The translations under genes were made by a program, and so were the position numbers. The notes beneath the pieces are model-generated. The model was not told the origin of the DNA. It saw only the letters and a program-made list of their open reading frames with translations, and searched no databases. From Streptomyces griseus (GTDB taxonomy: Bacteria; Actinomycetota; Actinomycetes; Streptomycetales; Streptomycetaceae), in the NCBI RefSeq assembly GCF_900460065.1, contig NZ_UAVD01000006.1, forward strand, positions 1 through 64,000: a DNA stretch of 64,000 nucleotides. Reading direction: 5' to 3'. Shown piece by piece: positions 42,697 through 52,102 of this stretch. Position 1 is the stretch's first letter, and each line of letters opens with the position of its first letter.

Positions 42697-44265
42697 TCAG
42701 GTCCGGTCGGCGACGGCCGCGGCCCGCAGGAACTTCTTGTCGGGTTTGCCCGCATCCGTCAGCGGCAGGGCGTCGGCGAAGTTGACGTGATCGGGTTCGT
42801 ACAGGGCACCGCGGCCGTCCCTGACCCAGGTCCGTAGCTCCTCCGGCGTAACGGTGGCACCGGGGGCGGCCACCACGGTGGTGTGGACGCGTTCGTGGCC
42901 GCCCGCGCCCTTCACGCCGTAGACGGCGCTCTGCCGTACGGCGGGGTGGGTGTTGAGGAAGTCCTCCAGTTCGGTGGTGTACACATGGCCGCCGACCACC
43001 GGGATCATGTCCTTGATCCGGTCGACGACGCTCAGGTAGCCCTGCTCGTCGAGCAGTCCCAGATCGCCGGTGTGCATCCAGCCGTCCCGCAGCACCCGGG
43101 CGGTGAGTTCGGGGTTCTTCCAGTAGCCCTCCATCAGCTGGCCGGAGCGGACACAGATCTCCCCGATCTCGCCGACCGGCAGCACCCGTCCGGTCTCGTC
43201 ACGGATCTCGACCTCGACGCCGGGTACCGGGCGTCCGGCCGTGCGCAGGATCTCCGGACGATCGGGGTCGTGCTCCGAGGCCGGCAGCACGCTGACCGCG
43301 CCGGCCTCGAACTGGCCGTACCCCTGCTGGAGAACGGGGCCCAGGCGGCGCACGGCATCGGCGATCCGGGCCGGTGAGGCCGGCGTACCGCCGTAGGTGA
43401 TCTGCCGCAGGCTCGAAAGGTCGGCGTGCTCGGAGTCCGGGTGGTCGAGCACCTGGTACAGCAGCGGCGGCAGGAGCATCACGTTGGTGATCCGCTCCCT
43501 GGCGATCGTGGCGAGGATGTCGGCCGGATCGAAGGAGTAGTGCAGCACGACCGTGCCCCCGGCGGACAGGGTGCCGTCCGCGATGAACCCGGCGGCATGC
43601 GACAACGGCGTGCACACCAGATCCCGCCGGCCCGTGCCACTGAACAGCTCCCGAGTCCGCGCGATACCCTCCTGCATCCTGCCGAACGTACTGCGGACCC
43701 CCTTGGGATGACCTGTCGTGCCCCCCGAATGACGGATGAAGCACAAGTCCTCGGCGCGCGCCCCGCCGACCACGGGGGTGTCCGGCTGCTTCGCGGCGAG
43801 CGCGAGCAGGTCCTCGCCCGGCTGCTCCGCCTCCCGGCCCGCACGCGCGGGCGCGGAACCCAGCAACAGCACCTGCTCCACCGGTGGTACCAGCCCGAGG
43901 AGTTCCACCGCCCGGCCGGTCATTCGAGGATCGACGACGAACGCGTACGTGTCGACATCGGCCATCATCAGGGCCTGCACATCGGCGGAGAGCCGGTTGT
44001 AGAGGTGGTTGAAATGCGCGCCCAGCAGGTTGACCGCGTACCGCACGGCCATCGTCTCCGGGAGGTTCCCGCACAACAGCGTCACCGTCCGACCGGGGCC
44101 GACTCCGCGCTCGCGCAGAGCACGAGCCAGCCGATGGACCAGCGACCGGAACTCTCCTGCGGTCAGTCGGTGCTCGTCGGAGACGAGGACCGGGTGGCCG
44201 GGTTCGTCGGCCAGGCCGTCGAGAATGATCTCGACGTAGTTGCGGAACACGGGCGATGCAGACAT
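42697..44265 (-). CDS. Acyl-CoA ligase / AMP-binding enzyme
   Basis: A 522-residue ANL-family adenylating enzyme. The phosphate loop is HSGGTTGHPKG, and the A5/A8 motifs (QGYGQFEAG, GWMHTGDLG, DRIKDMI) are intact; the C-terminal catalytic Lys lies in DAGKPDKKFL. Such enzymes form an acyl-AMP and then a CoA thioester. It resembles class I fatty-acid or aryl-acid CoA ligases. The stand-alone position gives no substrate. ATG 44265 has a short leader with the divergent noncoding gap. Confidence 0.9.
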   Translation of the reverse strand: MSASPVFRNYVEIILDGLADEPGHPVLVSDEHRLTAGEFRSLVHRLARALRERGVGPGRTVTLLCGNLPETMAVRYAVNLLGAHFNHLYNRLSADVQALMMADVDTYAFVVDPRMTGRAVELLGLVPPVEQVLLLGSAPARAGREAEQPGEDLLALAAKQPDTPVVGGARAEDLCFIRHSGGTTGHPKGVRSTFGRMQEGIARTRELFSGTGRRDLVCTPLSHAAGFIADGTLSAGGTVVLHYSFDPADILATIARERITNVMLLPPLLYQVLDHPDSEHADLSSLRQITYGGTPASPARIADAVRRLGPVLQQGYGQFEAGAVSVLPASEHDPDRPEILRTAGRPVPGVEVEIRDETGRVLPVGEIGEICVRSGQLMEGYWKNPELTARVLRDGWMHTGDLGLLDEQGYLSVVDRIKDMIPVVGGHVYTTELEDFLNTHPAVRQSAVYGVKGAGGHERVHTTVVAAPGATVTPEELRTWVRDGRGALYEPDHVNFADALPLTDAGKPDKKFLRAAAVADRT

Positions 44266-44468
44266 GAGGTGTCCCTTGCTGGGGCGACAGTCTCCTCAAC
44301 TATGCCTGCGGGACCGTCACCGGCGGCGGTGCTGACGGGATGAGCGTCCTCTCTGGACCGGTGCGGTGCTCCCCGCCCGCGAAGGGCACGGCGCCCAGCC
44401 CGTCTGATGTCCCGCCAGAACCCGTCCGACAGCGCCTCGCCCGGTTCTGGTCCTGAGCGCCATCAGGC

Positions 44469-44504
44469 CCTGCGGGCACCGGCCCGAAGGGCGGCGCCCG
44501 CAGG
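44469..44504 (-). terminator. Hairpin after the amino-acid symporter gene
   Basis: CCTGCGGGC at 44469-44477 pairs with GCCCGCAGG at 44496-44504, with an inner GCCC-GAA-GGGC hairpin. It lies 12 bases after the symporter stop on the minus strand. Confidence 0.65.
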
Positions 44505-44516
44505 CGAGTTGGGCGG

Positions 44517-46046
44517 TCAGTGACCCGTCTTGAGCCTTTCGTCCTCATCGCGAGCGGCCGGAGTCGATTCGCGCTCGCGGACGTAGGCGAGGAAGGTGTT
44601 CAACTCGCGCTTGACGACGGGTGCGAGGAGGTAGAGGCCGATGATGTTGATGACGGCCAGGGAGAAGAGCACCGCGTCGGCCAGGTCGATGAGGGTCTGC
44701 AGGGTGAGCAGGGACCCGGCGACGGCGAACAGCGTGTAGAGGGACTTGTAGACGGTCTCGCTGACGGTGCTGCGGCCGAAGAGGTACGTCCAGGCCTTGA
44801 GACCGTAGTAGCCCCAGGTGAGGACCGTGGAGATCGCGAAGAGCAGCACGGCGACCGTCAGGACGTACGGGAACCAGGGCAGCACGGTCTCGAAGGCGTC
44901 CGAGGTGATCGTCACGCCACCGATGGACTCGTCGGTGCGGGCCTCGCCCCAGCTGGCCGGGTTGGCGATGACGATGGTCAGCGCGGTCATGGTGCAGATG
45001 ACGACGGTGTCGATGAACGGCTCCAGGAGCGCCACCAGGCCCTCGCTGGCGGGGTGCTTGGTCTTGACCGCGGAGTGGGCGATCGGCGCGGAGCCGAGAC
45101 CGGCCTCGTTGGAGAACGCCGCCCGCTTGAACCCGATGATCAGTGCGCCGAGCACACCGCCCGCGACGCCTTCGGGGTTGAAGGCGCCTTCGATGATCGT
45201 GCCGATCGCGGCGGGCACGGCGGTGACGTTGACGAGGATGACGACGAGGCAGGCGACGATGTAGATACCCGCCATCGCGGGGATGAGCCGACTGGTGACC
45301 GACGCGATCGAGCGGATGCCGCCGAGGAGCACGATGCCGACCAGGGCGGCGACGAGGATGCCGAAGAAGAGCGCCCCGGCCGAGGAGCCCATCGCCCCGT
45401 CCTCGCCGCCGGTGACGGAGACGAGCTGGGCGTAGGACTGGTTGACCTGGAACAGGTTGCCGCCGAAGAGGCCGAAGAACAGGATCATGATCGAGGCGAG
45501 GACGGCGAGGACCTTGCCGAATGCCTTGCCGTTCTTCCCGAAGCGTTCCGCCAGCCCCTTGGGCAGATAGTGCATCGGCCCGCCGGAGACGGTGCCGTCG
45601 GAGTGGACCTCGCGGTATTTCACTCCGAGGGTGACCTCGACGAACTTGGTGGCCATGCCGAGGAGGCCGCAGAGGATCATCCAGAACGTGGCCCCGGCGC
45701 CACCGATGGAGACGGCGACCGCGACACCGGCGATGTTGCCGAGGCCGACCGTGCCGGAGACGGCGGCGGTCAGCGCCTGGAAGTGGTTGACCTCGCCCGC
45801 CGAGTCCGTGTCGTCGTACTTGCCGCGCACCACATCGACGGCGAGGCGGAACTTTCGCAGCTGGACGAACCCGAACCAGCCGGTGAAGACGAGGCCCGCC
45901 ACCACCAGCCAGGCGACGATGAGCGGGAGGTCCGTCCCGCCGACGGGGACGGCGTAGAAGACGATCTCTCCGAGCCACTTGGCTATGGGCTCGAAGAACC
46001 CGCTGACGGCATCGTCGACGTTCTCGGTTATGGATTCGAGTGACAC
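44517..46046 (-). CDS. Alanine/glycine:cation symporter (AgcS family)
   Basis: A 509-residue membrane protein with about eleven helices. GTVGLGNIAGVAVAVSIGGAGATFWM and SGGPMHYLPKGLAERFG are the AgcS family signature, and AAFSNEAGLGSAPIAHS is the conserved helix near the centre. It would import alanine, glycine or similar amino acids with Na+ or H+. The GTG at 46046 is chosen because GAGG precedes it; the frame extends upstream to 46175 without translation signals. The leader contains a CRP-type palindrome 250 bases upstream. Confidence 0.9.
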   Translation of the reverse strand: MSLESITENVDDAVSGFFEPIAKWLGEIVFYAVPVGGTDLPLIVAWLVVAGLVFTGWFGFVQLRKFRLAVDVVRGKYDDTDSAGEVNHFQALTAAVSGTVGLGNIAGVAVAVSIGGAGATFWMILCGLLGMATKFVEVTLGVKYREVHSDGTVSGGPMHYLPKGLAERFGKNGKAFGKVLAVLASIMILFFGLFGGNLFQVNQSYAQLVSVTGGEDGAMGSSAGALFFGILVAALVGIVLLGGIRSIASVTSRLIPAMAGIYIVACLVVILVNVTAVPAAIGTIIEGAFNPEGVAGGVLGALIIGFKRAAFSNEAGLGSAPIAHSAVKTKHPASEGLVALLEPFIDTVVICTMTALTIVIANPASWGEARTDESIGGVTITSDAFETVLPWFPYVLTVAVLLFAISTVLTWGYYGLKAWTYLFGRSTVSETVYKSLYTLFAVAGSLLTLQTLIDLADAVLFSLAVINIIGLYLLAPVVKRELNTFLAYVRERESTPAARDEDERLKTGH

Positions 46047-46652
46047 GTTGGCTACCTCGATGACGCGGGAACGACGGACAAGTGGGGTGTCTTCGCCGTT
46101 CGGTGTGCGATGGGGGGACTCTTCTTGAAGGATGAGCGAACGCGGTTGCCTGGTCGGCGACCGGGCGTGTCCCACGGAATGGACGACGTTGACGGTCGCT
46201 CCGGCCTGCCGCCGGGGCGGTCCCGGCGCTCCGCTTCGGCGGGGGTTCCGCCGGGGAAGTTGTGCTTTTGCACCACGGCCTTTACCTGATCTTTAGTGAC
46301 ACAGGTCACTTTTCAGGGAAGTGGGCGTGAAGATGCTGAGTGCATGGCGTCACCGCCATGAGGAACCAGGGATACGTTTATCGGACACCTGTCGGCGGTT
46401 CGAAGGGGTCGCCTCGGACCGGAGCGTGTGCCGACCTCGCCTACCCCGACGGACTCCGCTCATATGGGCCGACGCGGCTCCCGCCCGCAGCTTCTTGGTG
46501 GCCGGCCTGCCGCCGCCGCTCACTTAGTAAGCGGACCCGCCGCTCCGACGGTCACGGATCTGCGGCCGGGCGCCGTGCCGGGCGGGCGGGTCGGCCTGGG
46601 GCGAGAGCGAGGCTGAGCGCGAGCGGATCGCAGCCGCGTGCGCCCGCTCAGC
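46047..46652. other. 600-base intergenic region with a CRP-like site
   Basis: No gene is supported. The leader of the symporter has no glycine-riboswitch features that I can find. The dyad AGTGAC-ACAG-GTCACT is at 46295-46310. The remainder between it and the thioredoxin end shows short open frames without ribosome sites. Confidence 0.5.
46295..46310. promoter_or_regulatory. CRP/Fnr-type palindrome
   Basis: AGTGAC at 46295-46300 and GTCACT at 46305-46310 are perfect arms with a four-base spacer, equivalent to the CRP consensus GTGA-N6-TCAC. Placed in the leader of the amino-acid symporter, it could couple uptake to the Crp regulator of Streptomyces. This is inference from consensus only. Confidence 0.5.
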
Positions 46653-46979
46653 TCACACCTTGTTCTCCCTGAGCCATTCGACCAGCTGGGCCTTGCTCCA
46701 CGGGCCGATCTTGGTGCCGACGACCTTGCCGCCCCGGAACAGCAGATGTGTGGGCACGGCCGTCACGCCGTACTTCGGTGGTGTGCCGGTGTTCTGATCG
46801 ATGTTGAGGTTGCCGACGGTCAGCCGGCCGGCGAACTCCGCTGCGATCTCCTTCAGAACGGGCTCGACCATCTTGCACGGGCCGGACCACTCGGCGAGGA
46901 AGGAGACCAGAACGGGACCTGATGCCTTGACGACCTTCGCGTCGAAGGTCCCGTCGGTCAGGGTGACGATCGTGCTCAT
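46653..46979 (-). CDS. Thioredoxin with WSGPC active site
   Basis: A 108-residue thioredoxin of normal size and fold (PVLVSFLAEWSGPCKMVEPVL, NIDQNTGTPPKYGVTAVPT with cis-Pro). The first, nucleophilic Cys of WCGPC is Ser32 here (codon TCC), leaving only Cys35. It therefore cannot run normal dithiol exchange; it might trap or bind partners, or act with glutathione-like mycothiol. The ATG at 46979 follows CTGGAGA. It is a stand-alone gene. Confidence 0.85.
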   Translation of the reverse strand: MSTIVTLTDGTFDAKVVKASGPVLVSFLAEWSGPCKMVEPVLKEIAAEFAGRLTVGNLNIDQNTGTPPKYGVTAVPTHLLFRGGKVVGTKIGPWSKAQLVEWLRENKV

Positions 46980-47169
46980 GAAGTTCTCCAGGGGAAAGAG
47001 GTGGGTGACGGCGCGCGTCCGGACCCTCGGGGGAACCGGGTGGCGACGACGCACCGGTCGCGGTCCGTTGTGGTCGGCCGATTCATCTCGCTGCGCCAGG
47101 TGCGGGACAGGGGCCGGTCACCCGGCGGTGCCGGCCTGGGCGATGCCCCGGATTCCGTGTCCGTCCGAG

Positions 47170-49071
47170 TCAGGGTGTGACGATCGGAAAGTCGCTGTCA
47201 CCGGGGTCGAGAACGGCCGCGAGTCGTTCGAGGACTGAGGTGTCGCCATCGGTCCGGATGCCTGCGTCCGCCAGTGCCTGGGGCATCAGTTTGCCCAGGG
47301 CGAGCGCGGGAAGCCGGCGGCTGGTGGTGGTGAGGGTGACGTCGGCGGCGTCCCGCTGAGGGGCGGCGGTGTGGGTGAGCACGCCGTTGGCCAGCCGCAG
47401 CCGGTACTCCTCGCCGGTGTCGGTCAGGGCGACCGCGATGGTGATGTGCTCGTCCCACGCCTTGGGTCCGTTGATCTGGACGGCGAGGGCGTCGAAGAGG
47501 AGTCGGGGGCTGAGGTTGGCGATGATGTCGGCGGAGGCGGTGACGGTCGGGGTGCCGAACTGGCCCTGGCGGAGTTCGGCAGTGCCCGAGAGGTAGAAGT
47601 TGCGCCAGGTGCCGTTCTCCGCCCCGTAGCCGAGCTGTTCATAGGTGTCGGCGAGGAGTTCACGGGCCGCCGCGTGGTCGGGCCGGGCGAAGACGACGTG
47701 GTTGAGGACTTCGGCGGCCCAGCGCAGGTCACCGGACTCGAAGGAGGCGCGGGCCTTGTCCACGACCGTGTCGGCGCCGCCCATGAAATCCACGTAGCGC
47801 TTGGCGGCCTCGGTGGGGGTGTGCTGCCACAGGTGGGCGGGATTGCCGTCGAACCAGCCCATGTAGCGCTGGTAGACGGCCTTGAGGTTGTGGCTGACCG
47901 AGCCGTAGTAGCCGTGGGTGGACCAGGTCTTCTCCAGGGCGGGCGGGAGCTGGAGGTGCTCGGCGATCTCGGTTCCGGTCCAGCCCTTGTTGATCAGGCG
48001 CAGCGTCTGGTCGTGGAGGTAGCCGTACAGGTCGCGCTGGATGCCGAGGAACCGCTTGATGTTCTCCTGGCCCCAGGTGGGCCAGTGGTGCGAGGCGAAC
48101 GCCACATCCGTGCTGTCGGCGAACAGGTCGATCGTCTCGGTGAGGTACCGCGACCAGTTGTGCGGGTCGCGGACCACGGCCCCGCGCAGCGTCAGCAGGT
48201 TGTGCAGGGTGTGGGTGGCGTCCTCGGCCGTGCACAGAGCCCGCAGATCGGGGAAGTGGATGAGCATCTCCGATGGCGCCTCGGTGTCCGGGGCCATCTG
48301 GAAGACCATCCGCACCCCGTCCACTGTCTCCTCCTGGCCCGTCGTGGTGATCTCCAGGGTCGGAGCGATGAGGCTGACGGTGCCGGTAGCGGTGGTCTGT
48401 CCCAGGCCCGCACCGACCTGGCCCTGGGGGCCCCGGGCGAGCGCGGCCCCGTACATGTAGGCGGCGCGCCGCGCCATGGCGGTACCCGCGTACACGTTCT
48501 CCGCCACCGCGTGCTCGATGAACCCCTCCGGTGCCAGCACCGGCACCCGGCCCGCGTCCACGTCGTCCTGGGTGGTGACGCCCTTGACGCCGGCGAAGTG
48601 GTCCACATGGGAGTGGGTGTAGACCACACCGGTGACGGGGCGCTCGCCGCGGTGCTCGCGGTACAGGGCGAGCGCGGCAGCAGCGGTCTCCGTGGACAGC
48701 AGCGGGTCGATCACGACGATGCCCGTCGTGCCCTCGACGAACGTCACGTTCGACAGGTCCAGGCCCCGCACCTGGTAGATGCCCTCGACGACCTCGAACA
48801 GCCCGTGCTCGGCCACGAGCTGGGACTGACGCCACAACGAGGGGTTGACCGTCTCGGGTACCTCGCCCGTGAGGAACGAATAGGAGTCGTTGTCCCACAC
48901 GACGTGGCCGTCCTGGGCTGTCACCGCGTTCGGCTCCCGCCGTCCGATCAGGCCCCGAGCGGCATCCTGGAAATCCTGCGTGTCCGAGAACGGCAGGCGC
49001 TCGCGGAGAGCGGCGTTCTGCCGGGCGATGAAGGGCTGCGCGGGCTTCGACGCCGACGAAGAGGAAGTCAT
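47170..49071 (-). CDS. Alkylsulfatase, metallo-beta-lactamase fold (SdsA1/BDS1-like)
   Basis: A 633-residue sulfatase with three parts: an N-terminal metallo-beta-lactamase domain (THSHVDHFAG binds two zincs; SHHWPTWG and later His/Asp complete the site), a helical dimerisation domain, and a C-terminal SCP2-like domain that captures hydrophobic alkyl chains. It hydrolyses alkyl sulfates such as SDS. No signal peptide is visible, so it is probably cytoplasmic. ATG 49071. Confidence 0.9.
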   Translation of the reverse strand: MTSSSSASKPAQPFIARQNAALRERLPFSDTQDFQDAARGLIGRREPNAVTAQDGHVVWDNDSYSFLTGEVPETVNPSLWRQSQLVAEHGLFEVVEGIYQVRGLDLSNVTFVEGTTGIVVIDPLLSTETAAAALALYREHRGERPVTGVVYTHSHVDHFAGVKGVTTQDDVDAGRVPVLAPEGFIEHAVAENVYAGTAMARRAAYMYGAALARGPQGQVGAGLGQTTATGTVSLIAPTLEITTTGQEETVDGVRMVFQMAPDTEAPSEMLIHFPDLRALCTAEDATHTLHNLLTLRGAVVRDPHNWSRYLTETIDLFADSTDVAFASHHWPTWGQENIKRFLGIQRDLYGYLHDQTLRLINKGWTGTEIAEHLQLPPALEKTWSTHGYYGSVSHNLKAVYQRYMGWFDGNPAHLWQHTPTEAAKRYVDFMGGADTVVDKARASFESGDLRWAAEVLNHVVFARPDHAAARELLADTYEQLGYGAENGTWRNFYLSGTAELRQGQFGTPTVTASADIIANLSPRLLFDALAVQINGPKAWDEHITIAVALTDTGEEYRLRLANGVLTHTAAPQRDAADVTLTTTSRRLPALALGKLMPQALADAGIRTDGDTSVLERLAAVLDPGDSDFPIVTP

Positions 49072-49512
49072 GCCTCATACCTGTACCCAGGCGGGCAACC
49101 CGCACGCAAGAATTCACAGCAGATCGCACCCGATTCACCACGGAGAGTGATATTTCGGAGGATGGGTGGCACCCGCGCCCATCAGCACCCGAGGTGCTTC
49201 TTGAGTAGCAGAGCCGATCCGTCCACAGTGACCTGAGACCCACAGACGGTGACGCCGGTCCAGCGCATCAGCCGGGCCAGACAGACCGTCGGGAACACCG
49301 GCATGACCGCTGCATGCCGACGGCCTGGCCGTCGACCGGGCCGAGCGAGCACGAGCGGCGCTGCACGTGCTGCACCCGATACCGCCCACTGTTCACCAGG
49401 GCAGGGCAGCAGGCCCGCACCGCAGAGCCGGCCGGGATTGTCAGTCCCCGCCCGTACCGTCGAAGACAGGTACCGGAGGAACCGGGCCCCAGTGAGCGAG
49501 CGGAGCGGGCAC
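49072..49512. other. 440-base intergenic region
   Basis: Between the alkylsulfatase and the small gene at 49513, both genes point away from it, so promoters of each lie here. I see no supported gene, repeat or strong hairpin. Confidence 0.5.
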
Positions 49513-49800
49513 ATGGGCGAGATCAGCGTGAACAGCACGGCCCTGGGACGGCTGCTCACCGACAGCACAAAGGTCCGGGCCCGTCGTCCGTACCAGGAGG
49601 CCTTCGCCGAGCTGGCCGACACCTACCAGGGAAGACCGGTCTCGGAGGTCCTACCGCTGCTGCGCCGGGCCGCAGACGAGGCGCTGCTCGGCTTCACCGA
49701 CGCGGACCTGAGGGAGCAGGCGCAGGCGATCCGGTCCGGCGAACCGTACGTACTGCGGGTCCGCGTCACCCAGGCCGTTTCTCTTGCATCATCGCGCTGA
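49513..49800 (+). CDS. Small hypothetical protein
   Basis: A 95-residue soluble protein (MGEISVNSTALGRLL start, then KVRARRPYQEAFAELADTYQGRP). The ATG at 49513 has GGAG seven bases upstream; a GTG at 49492 is an alternative with a poorer spacing. Helical with charged residues. No family recognised. It starts the mixed accessory region that runs to about 57 kb. Confidence 0.6.
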   Translation: MGEISVNSTALGRLLTDSTKVRARRPYQEAFAELADTYQGRPVSEVLPLLRRAADEALLGFTDADLREQAQAIRSGEPYVLRVRVTQAVSLASSR

Positions 49801-49914
49801 CCGGATGAGGACGGCTGCGATGTGGAGTCCGGTCCGGCAACCGAGGCTCGATGCCGACCCACTGGGCGTCGGCCGTCACGCTCAACAACGGCGGGCCGCC
49901 TGTGCCGCAACGCC

Positions 49915-50226
49915 TCAGAAACCGGCCATGGACTTGTCGAGCACTCCGCCCAGCGCACCGTAGACGCTGCAGCGGACCGAGTGCTTCGCCCTGCGACGCA
50001 ACGCGAACCCCACGATGAGCGACAACGCGAAGAGACCGCCGAGGACCGCCGCTACGAGCGGGTCGTAGACGAAGGACGCCAAGCACGCGACTCCGGCCCA
50101 GACCAGGATCGGCAGGAGCGAGCCGCGCAGCACCGTCCCGAACCTGATCCGTTCCGCCCCCGACGGCAGCACTCGTCCTCGCCACACCTCGATGTGGTTC
50201 CTGGTCACACAGTGCTCAGGTCGCAT
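49915..50226 (-). CDS. Small membrane hypothetical protein
   Basis: A 103-residue protein with an N-terminal polar part (HNHIEVWRGRVLPSG) and two hydrophobic helices (LLPILVWAGVACLAS and AVLGGLFALSLIVGF). The tail is basic. ATG 50226 has no good ribosome site, and an upstream start at 50286 is possible. It may be a small membrane anchor. No family recognised. Confidence 0.5.
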   Translation of the reverse strand: MRPEHCVTRNHIEVWRGRVLPSGAERIRFGTVLRGSLLPILVWAGVACLASFVYDPLVAAVLGGLFALSLIVGFALRRRAKHSVRCSVYGALGGVLDKSMAGF

Positions 50227-50698
50227 GAGGTCATCACACCACCAATAGTTCGTGTGTCGCGCAGTGATCCGTAAGAAGCTGCCCAAGCGATCATTTCAGA
50301 ATGAGCTCGTGGGGCGGCGAGGCGTCTCCTTCTCCATACCTTCGTGGAGCTGGCGCTCGCTCCCGAGCATCGGCGCAGGCACGAGGCCTTGCACTCCGGG
50401 ATCAACCACGGTCGGATCCAACGTCGCCCGGACTGCGGCGGACATGAACCCGTGTCCCTCTTCCCGAGCCGGTGGCGGTCGGCTGGTGCCGGCCGCAGAC
50501 GTCTCGCTGTGGTTGCGGCCGGACGACGACAGGCGTTCCTTCTGGCCGCGCACGCTCAGCTCCGCCTCGCCCACCCGCTTGCGCGGGATTTGCGCCGGCC
50601 GTGGGAGCGGCCGGCTGAATTGAACAGGCTCACCCGGTCGTCCTGGCCACGGGCGGGGGTGGCAGGATCTTGCCGACAGTTCTGCACGAGGAGGCAAT

Positions 50699-51178
50699 GT
50701 GGACGACCGCTCGAAGCATGACCACTCCGGTTGGGAGGCGGTCGTGCTCGCGGCTCGGGAGCGTGCCCGCTCGCGACAGGCACTCATGGTCGAGCGTTTC
50801 GGCCTGTCCGGGGACGTGCAATACGACTGGTCGATGGACGACGCGCAGATCACGTGGTCGCGCGACGGCAAGGTGTTCCTCACCGGCCGGCTCACAGTGA
50901 TCGGCAGCGTCAGCGTTGCCCAGCAGACCTGGCTGTGGTCCTGGGCGAACGAGTCACTCCCGCACGCCGCCTTGGGCGACATGGAGCGGGTTCGGCAGTT
51001 CGGCGAGGAGAACGACTACCCCGTCCTTCCATGGCCAGGCTTCACGTACGACCCCGAACTCGTCGCTGAGGCTCGGATGGTCGCGGCTTCCGTGCTCGAC
51101 GCCGAGGGACTGTGGGCGGAGTCAATGGACGATGTGCAACTCCACTTCATGATCCATGACCTGGCACTCACTGCCTAG
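50699..51178 (+). CDS. DUF6882 family hypothetical protein
   Basis: A 159-residue acidic soluble protein. W-x-W-x-W (QQTWLWSWANESLPHAAL), MERVRQFGEENDYPVL and a C-terminal MIHDLAL segment match a streptomycete family I remember as DUF6882. The GTG at 50699 has GAGGAGG at good spacing. The stop codon overlaps the start of the next small ORF by one base, suggesting a bicistronic mRNA. Confidence 0.65.
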   Translation: MDDRSKHDHSGWEAVVLAARERARSRQALMVERFGLSGDVQYDWSMDDAQITWSRDGKVFLTGRLTVIGSVSVAQQTWLWSWANESLPHAALGDMERVRQFGEENDYPVLPWPGFTYDPELVAEARMVAASVLDAEGLWAESMDDVQLHFMIHDLALTA

Positions 51179-51462
51179 TGACAGTGACGGCTGCTCGGAT
51201 TCCCAGGCAGCTGGACCTTCAGGAAGACGCCGCGCGGGCCCTGGCGGACGGTCTCCGTGCACAGATCGACGACTTGCAGAGCCGGTTGCGGGAGTCCGAG
51301 ACACACCTGGAGCACCTCGCGATCACCCGCAGGACCGTTACCGGCCTCGCCGACCGGCTCCCGGCTGTCGTGCCGGACCTGCACCCGAGCCAAGCTGAAA
51401 CGCCTGGTCAACTCGGCATCCTCACCGAGGTCGGCACCGGCAGCTTCGCGAGAAAGCCCTAG
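51178..51462 (+). CDS. Coiled-coil small hypothetical protein
   Basis: A 94-residue protein with a long amphipathic helix (QLDLQEDAARALADGL, DDLQSRLRESETHLEHLA). Its GTG at 51178 overlaps the stop of the DUF6882-like gene. Similar helical proteins occur next to mobile elements in Streptomyces, and transposase remnants lie within 1.2 kb. No function can be assigned. Confidence 0.5.
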   Translation: MTVTAARIPRQLDLQEDAARALADGLRAQIDDLQSRLRESETHLEHLAITRRTVTGLADRLPAVVPDLHPSQAETPGQLGILTEVGTGSFARKP

Positions 51463-51470
51463 CCGGACAC

Positions 51471-51878
51471 CTATGTCCCGCAACTCTCAGCCACAATCTG
51501 GCGTGCGTACTGGTCCTCCGGGCCGATGTCCGCAACTACCTTCTGAGCTTCTCGTACCCGACCCGTCTCGCACATCAGTCGAACAAGGACGTACAGGGCG
51601 TCACGGTCGCCGTCTTCGGCGCGGCCGCACAGTGCCGCCTCCATCCCCCGCTCTCGAAGCGATCTGTTGAGTCTTCGACGTGCGTGGCTATCCGTGAGGG
51701 CGCGCTTCGTAAGTTCTGAAATCCGTTCCGCTCGGACCAGCAGATCCATGTGCCACAGATGGTTGTCGTGCATGTCCGGATCGTCGGAGAAGCATTCGGC
51801 GTGAGCGCTTACGAGCGCGATCGCCTCGTCCCACTGTCGAAGTTGTTCCGCCGCCCGAGCTCGCTCCAACCAGTCCAC
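51471..51878 (-). CDS. Helical-repeat hypothetical protein
   Basis: A 135-residue protein starting VDWLERARAAEQLRQWDEAIALVSAH. It has TPR/SEL1-like helical repeats (LVRLMCETGRVREAQ) and a conserved HLWHMDLLVRAERISELTKRAL segment common to a streptomycete family of about 130-140 residues. GTG 51878 is preferred over the longer frame, which has a TTG far upstream. Function unknown; protein-protein contacts are likely. Confidence 0.65.
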   Translation of the reverse strand: MDWLERARAAEQLRQWDEAIALVSAHAECFSDDPDMHDNHLWHMDLLVRAERISELTKRALTDSHARRRLNRSLRERGMEAALCGRAEDGDRDALYVLVRLMCETGRVREAQKVVADIGPEDQYARQIVAESCGT

Positions 51879-52012
51879 AGGACGAGTATCGCCTGTGGCC
51901 CCACCGGGCAGCGCCTTTCGAAGTAGCCGCTGATGAGCGCCCTCCAAGACAGGAAACGCTCACATGCTCACGAACCGCCCCGTGAGATCTTTTCGTTCGG
52001 CGTGATCGTTCG

Positions 52013-52102
52013 TTGAGCCGTGCCGAAGACTTCCTCGCCTTCGTCGGCATAGCCGCAACCCTCATCGGCCACCGCCGTTCGCCGATCCTGCTCACGGCCT
52101 GA
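52013..52102 (+). pseudogene. Transposase C-terminal remnant
   Basis: A 29-residue open segment ending in a stop, reading SLSRAEDFLAFVGIAATLI. This EDFLAF...A-x-L-I pattern is typical of the C-terminal tail of IS5-group transposases in Streptomyces. No start, catalytic DDE region or terminal repeat accompanies it, so it is a fragment. Confidence 0.5.

Noticed and set aside
46047..46320. Possible glycine riboswitch in the AgcS leader
   Set aside because: The conserved glycine-aptamer core sequences could not be found; only the CRP-like dyad is clear.
46340..46672. 110-residue ORF in the symporter/thioredoxin gap
   Set aside because: No ribosome site, no motif, low-complexity Arg/Ala composition and overlap with the thioredoxin gene end.
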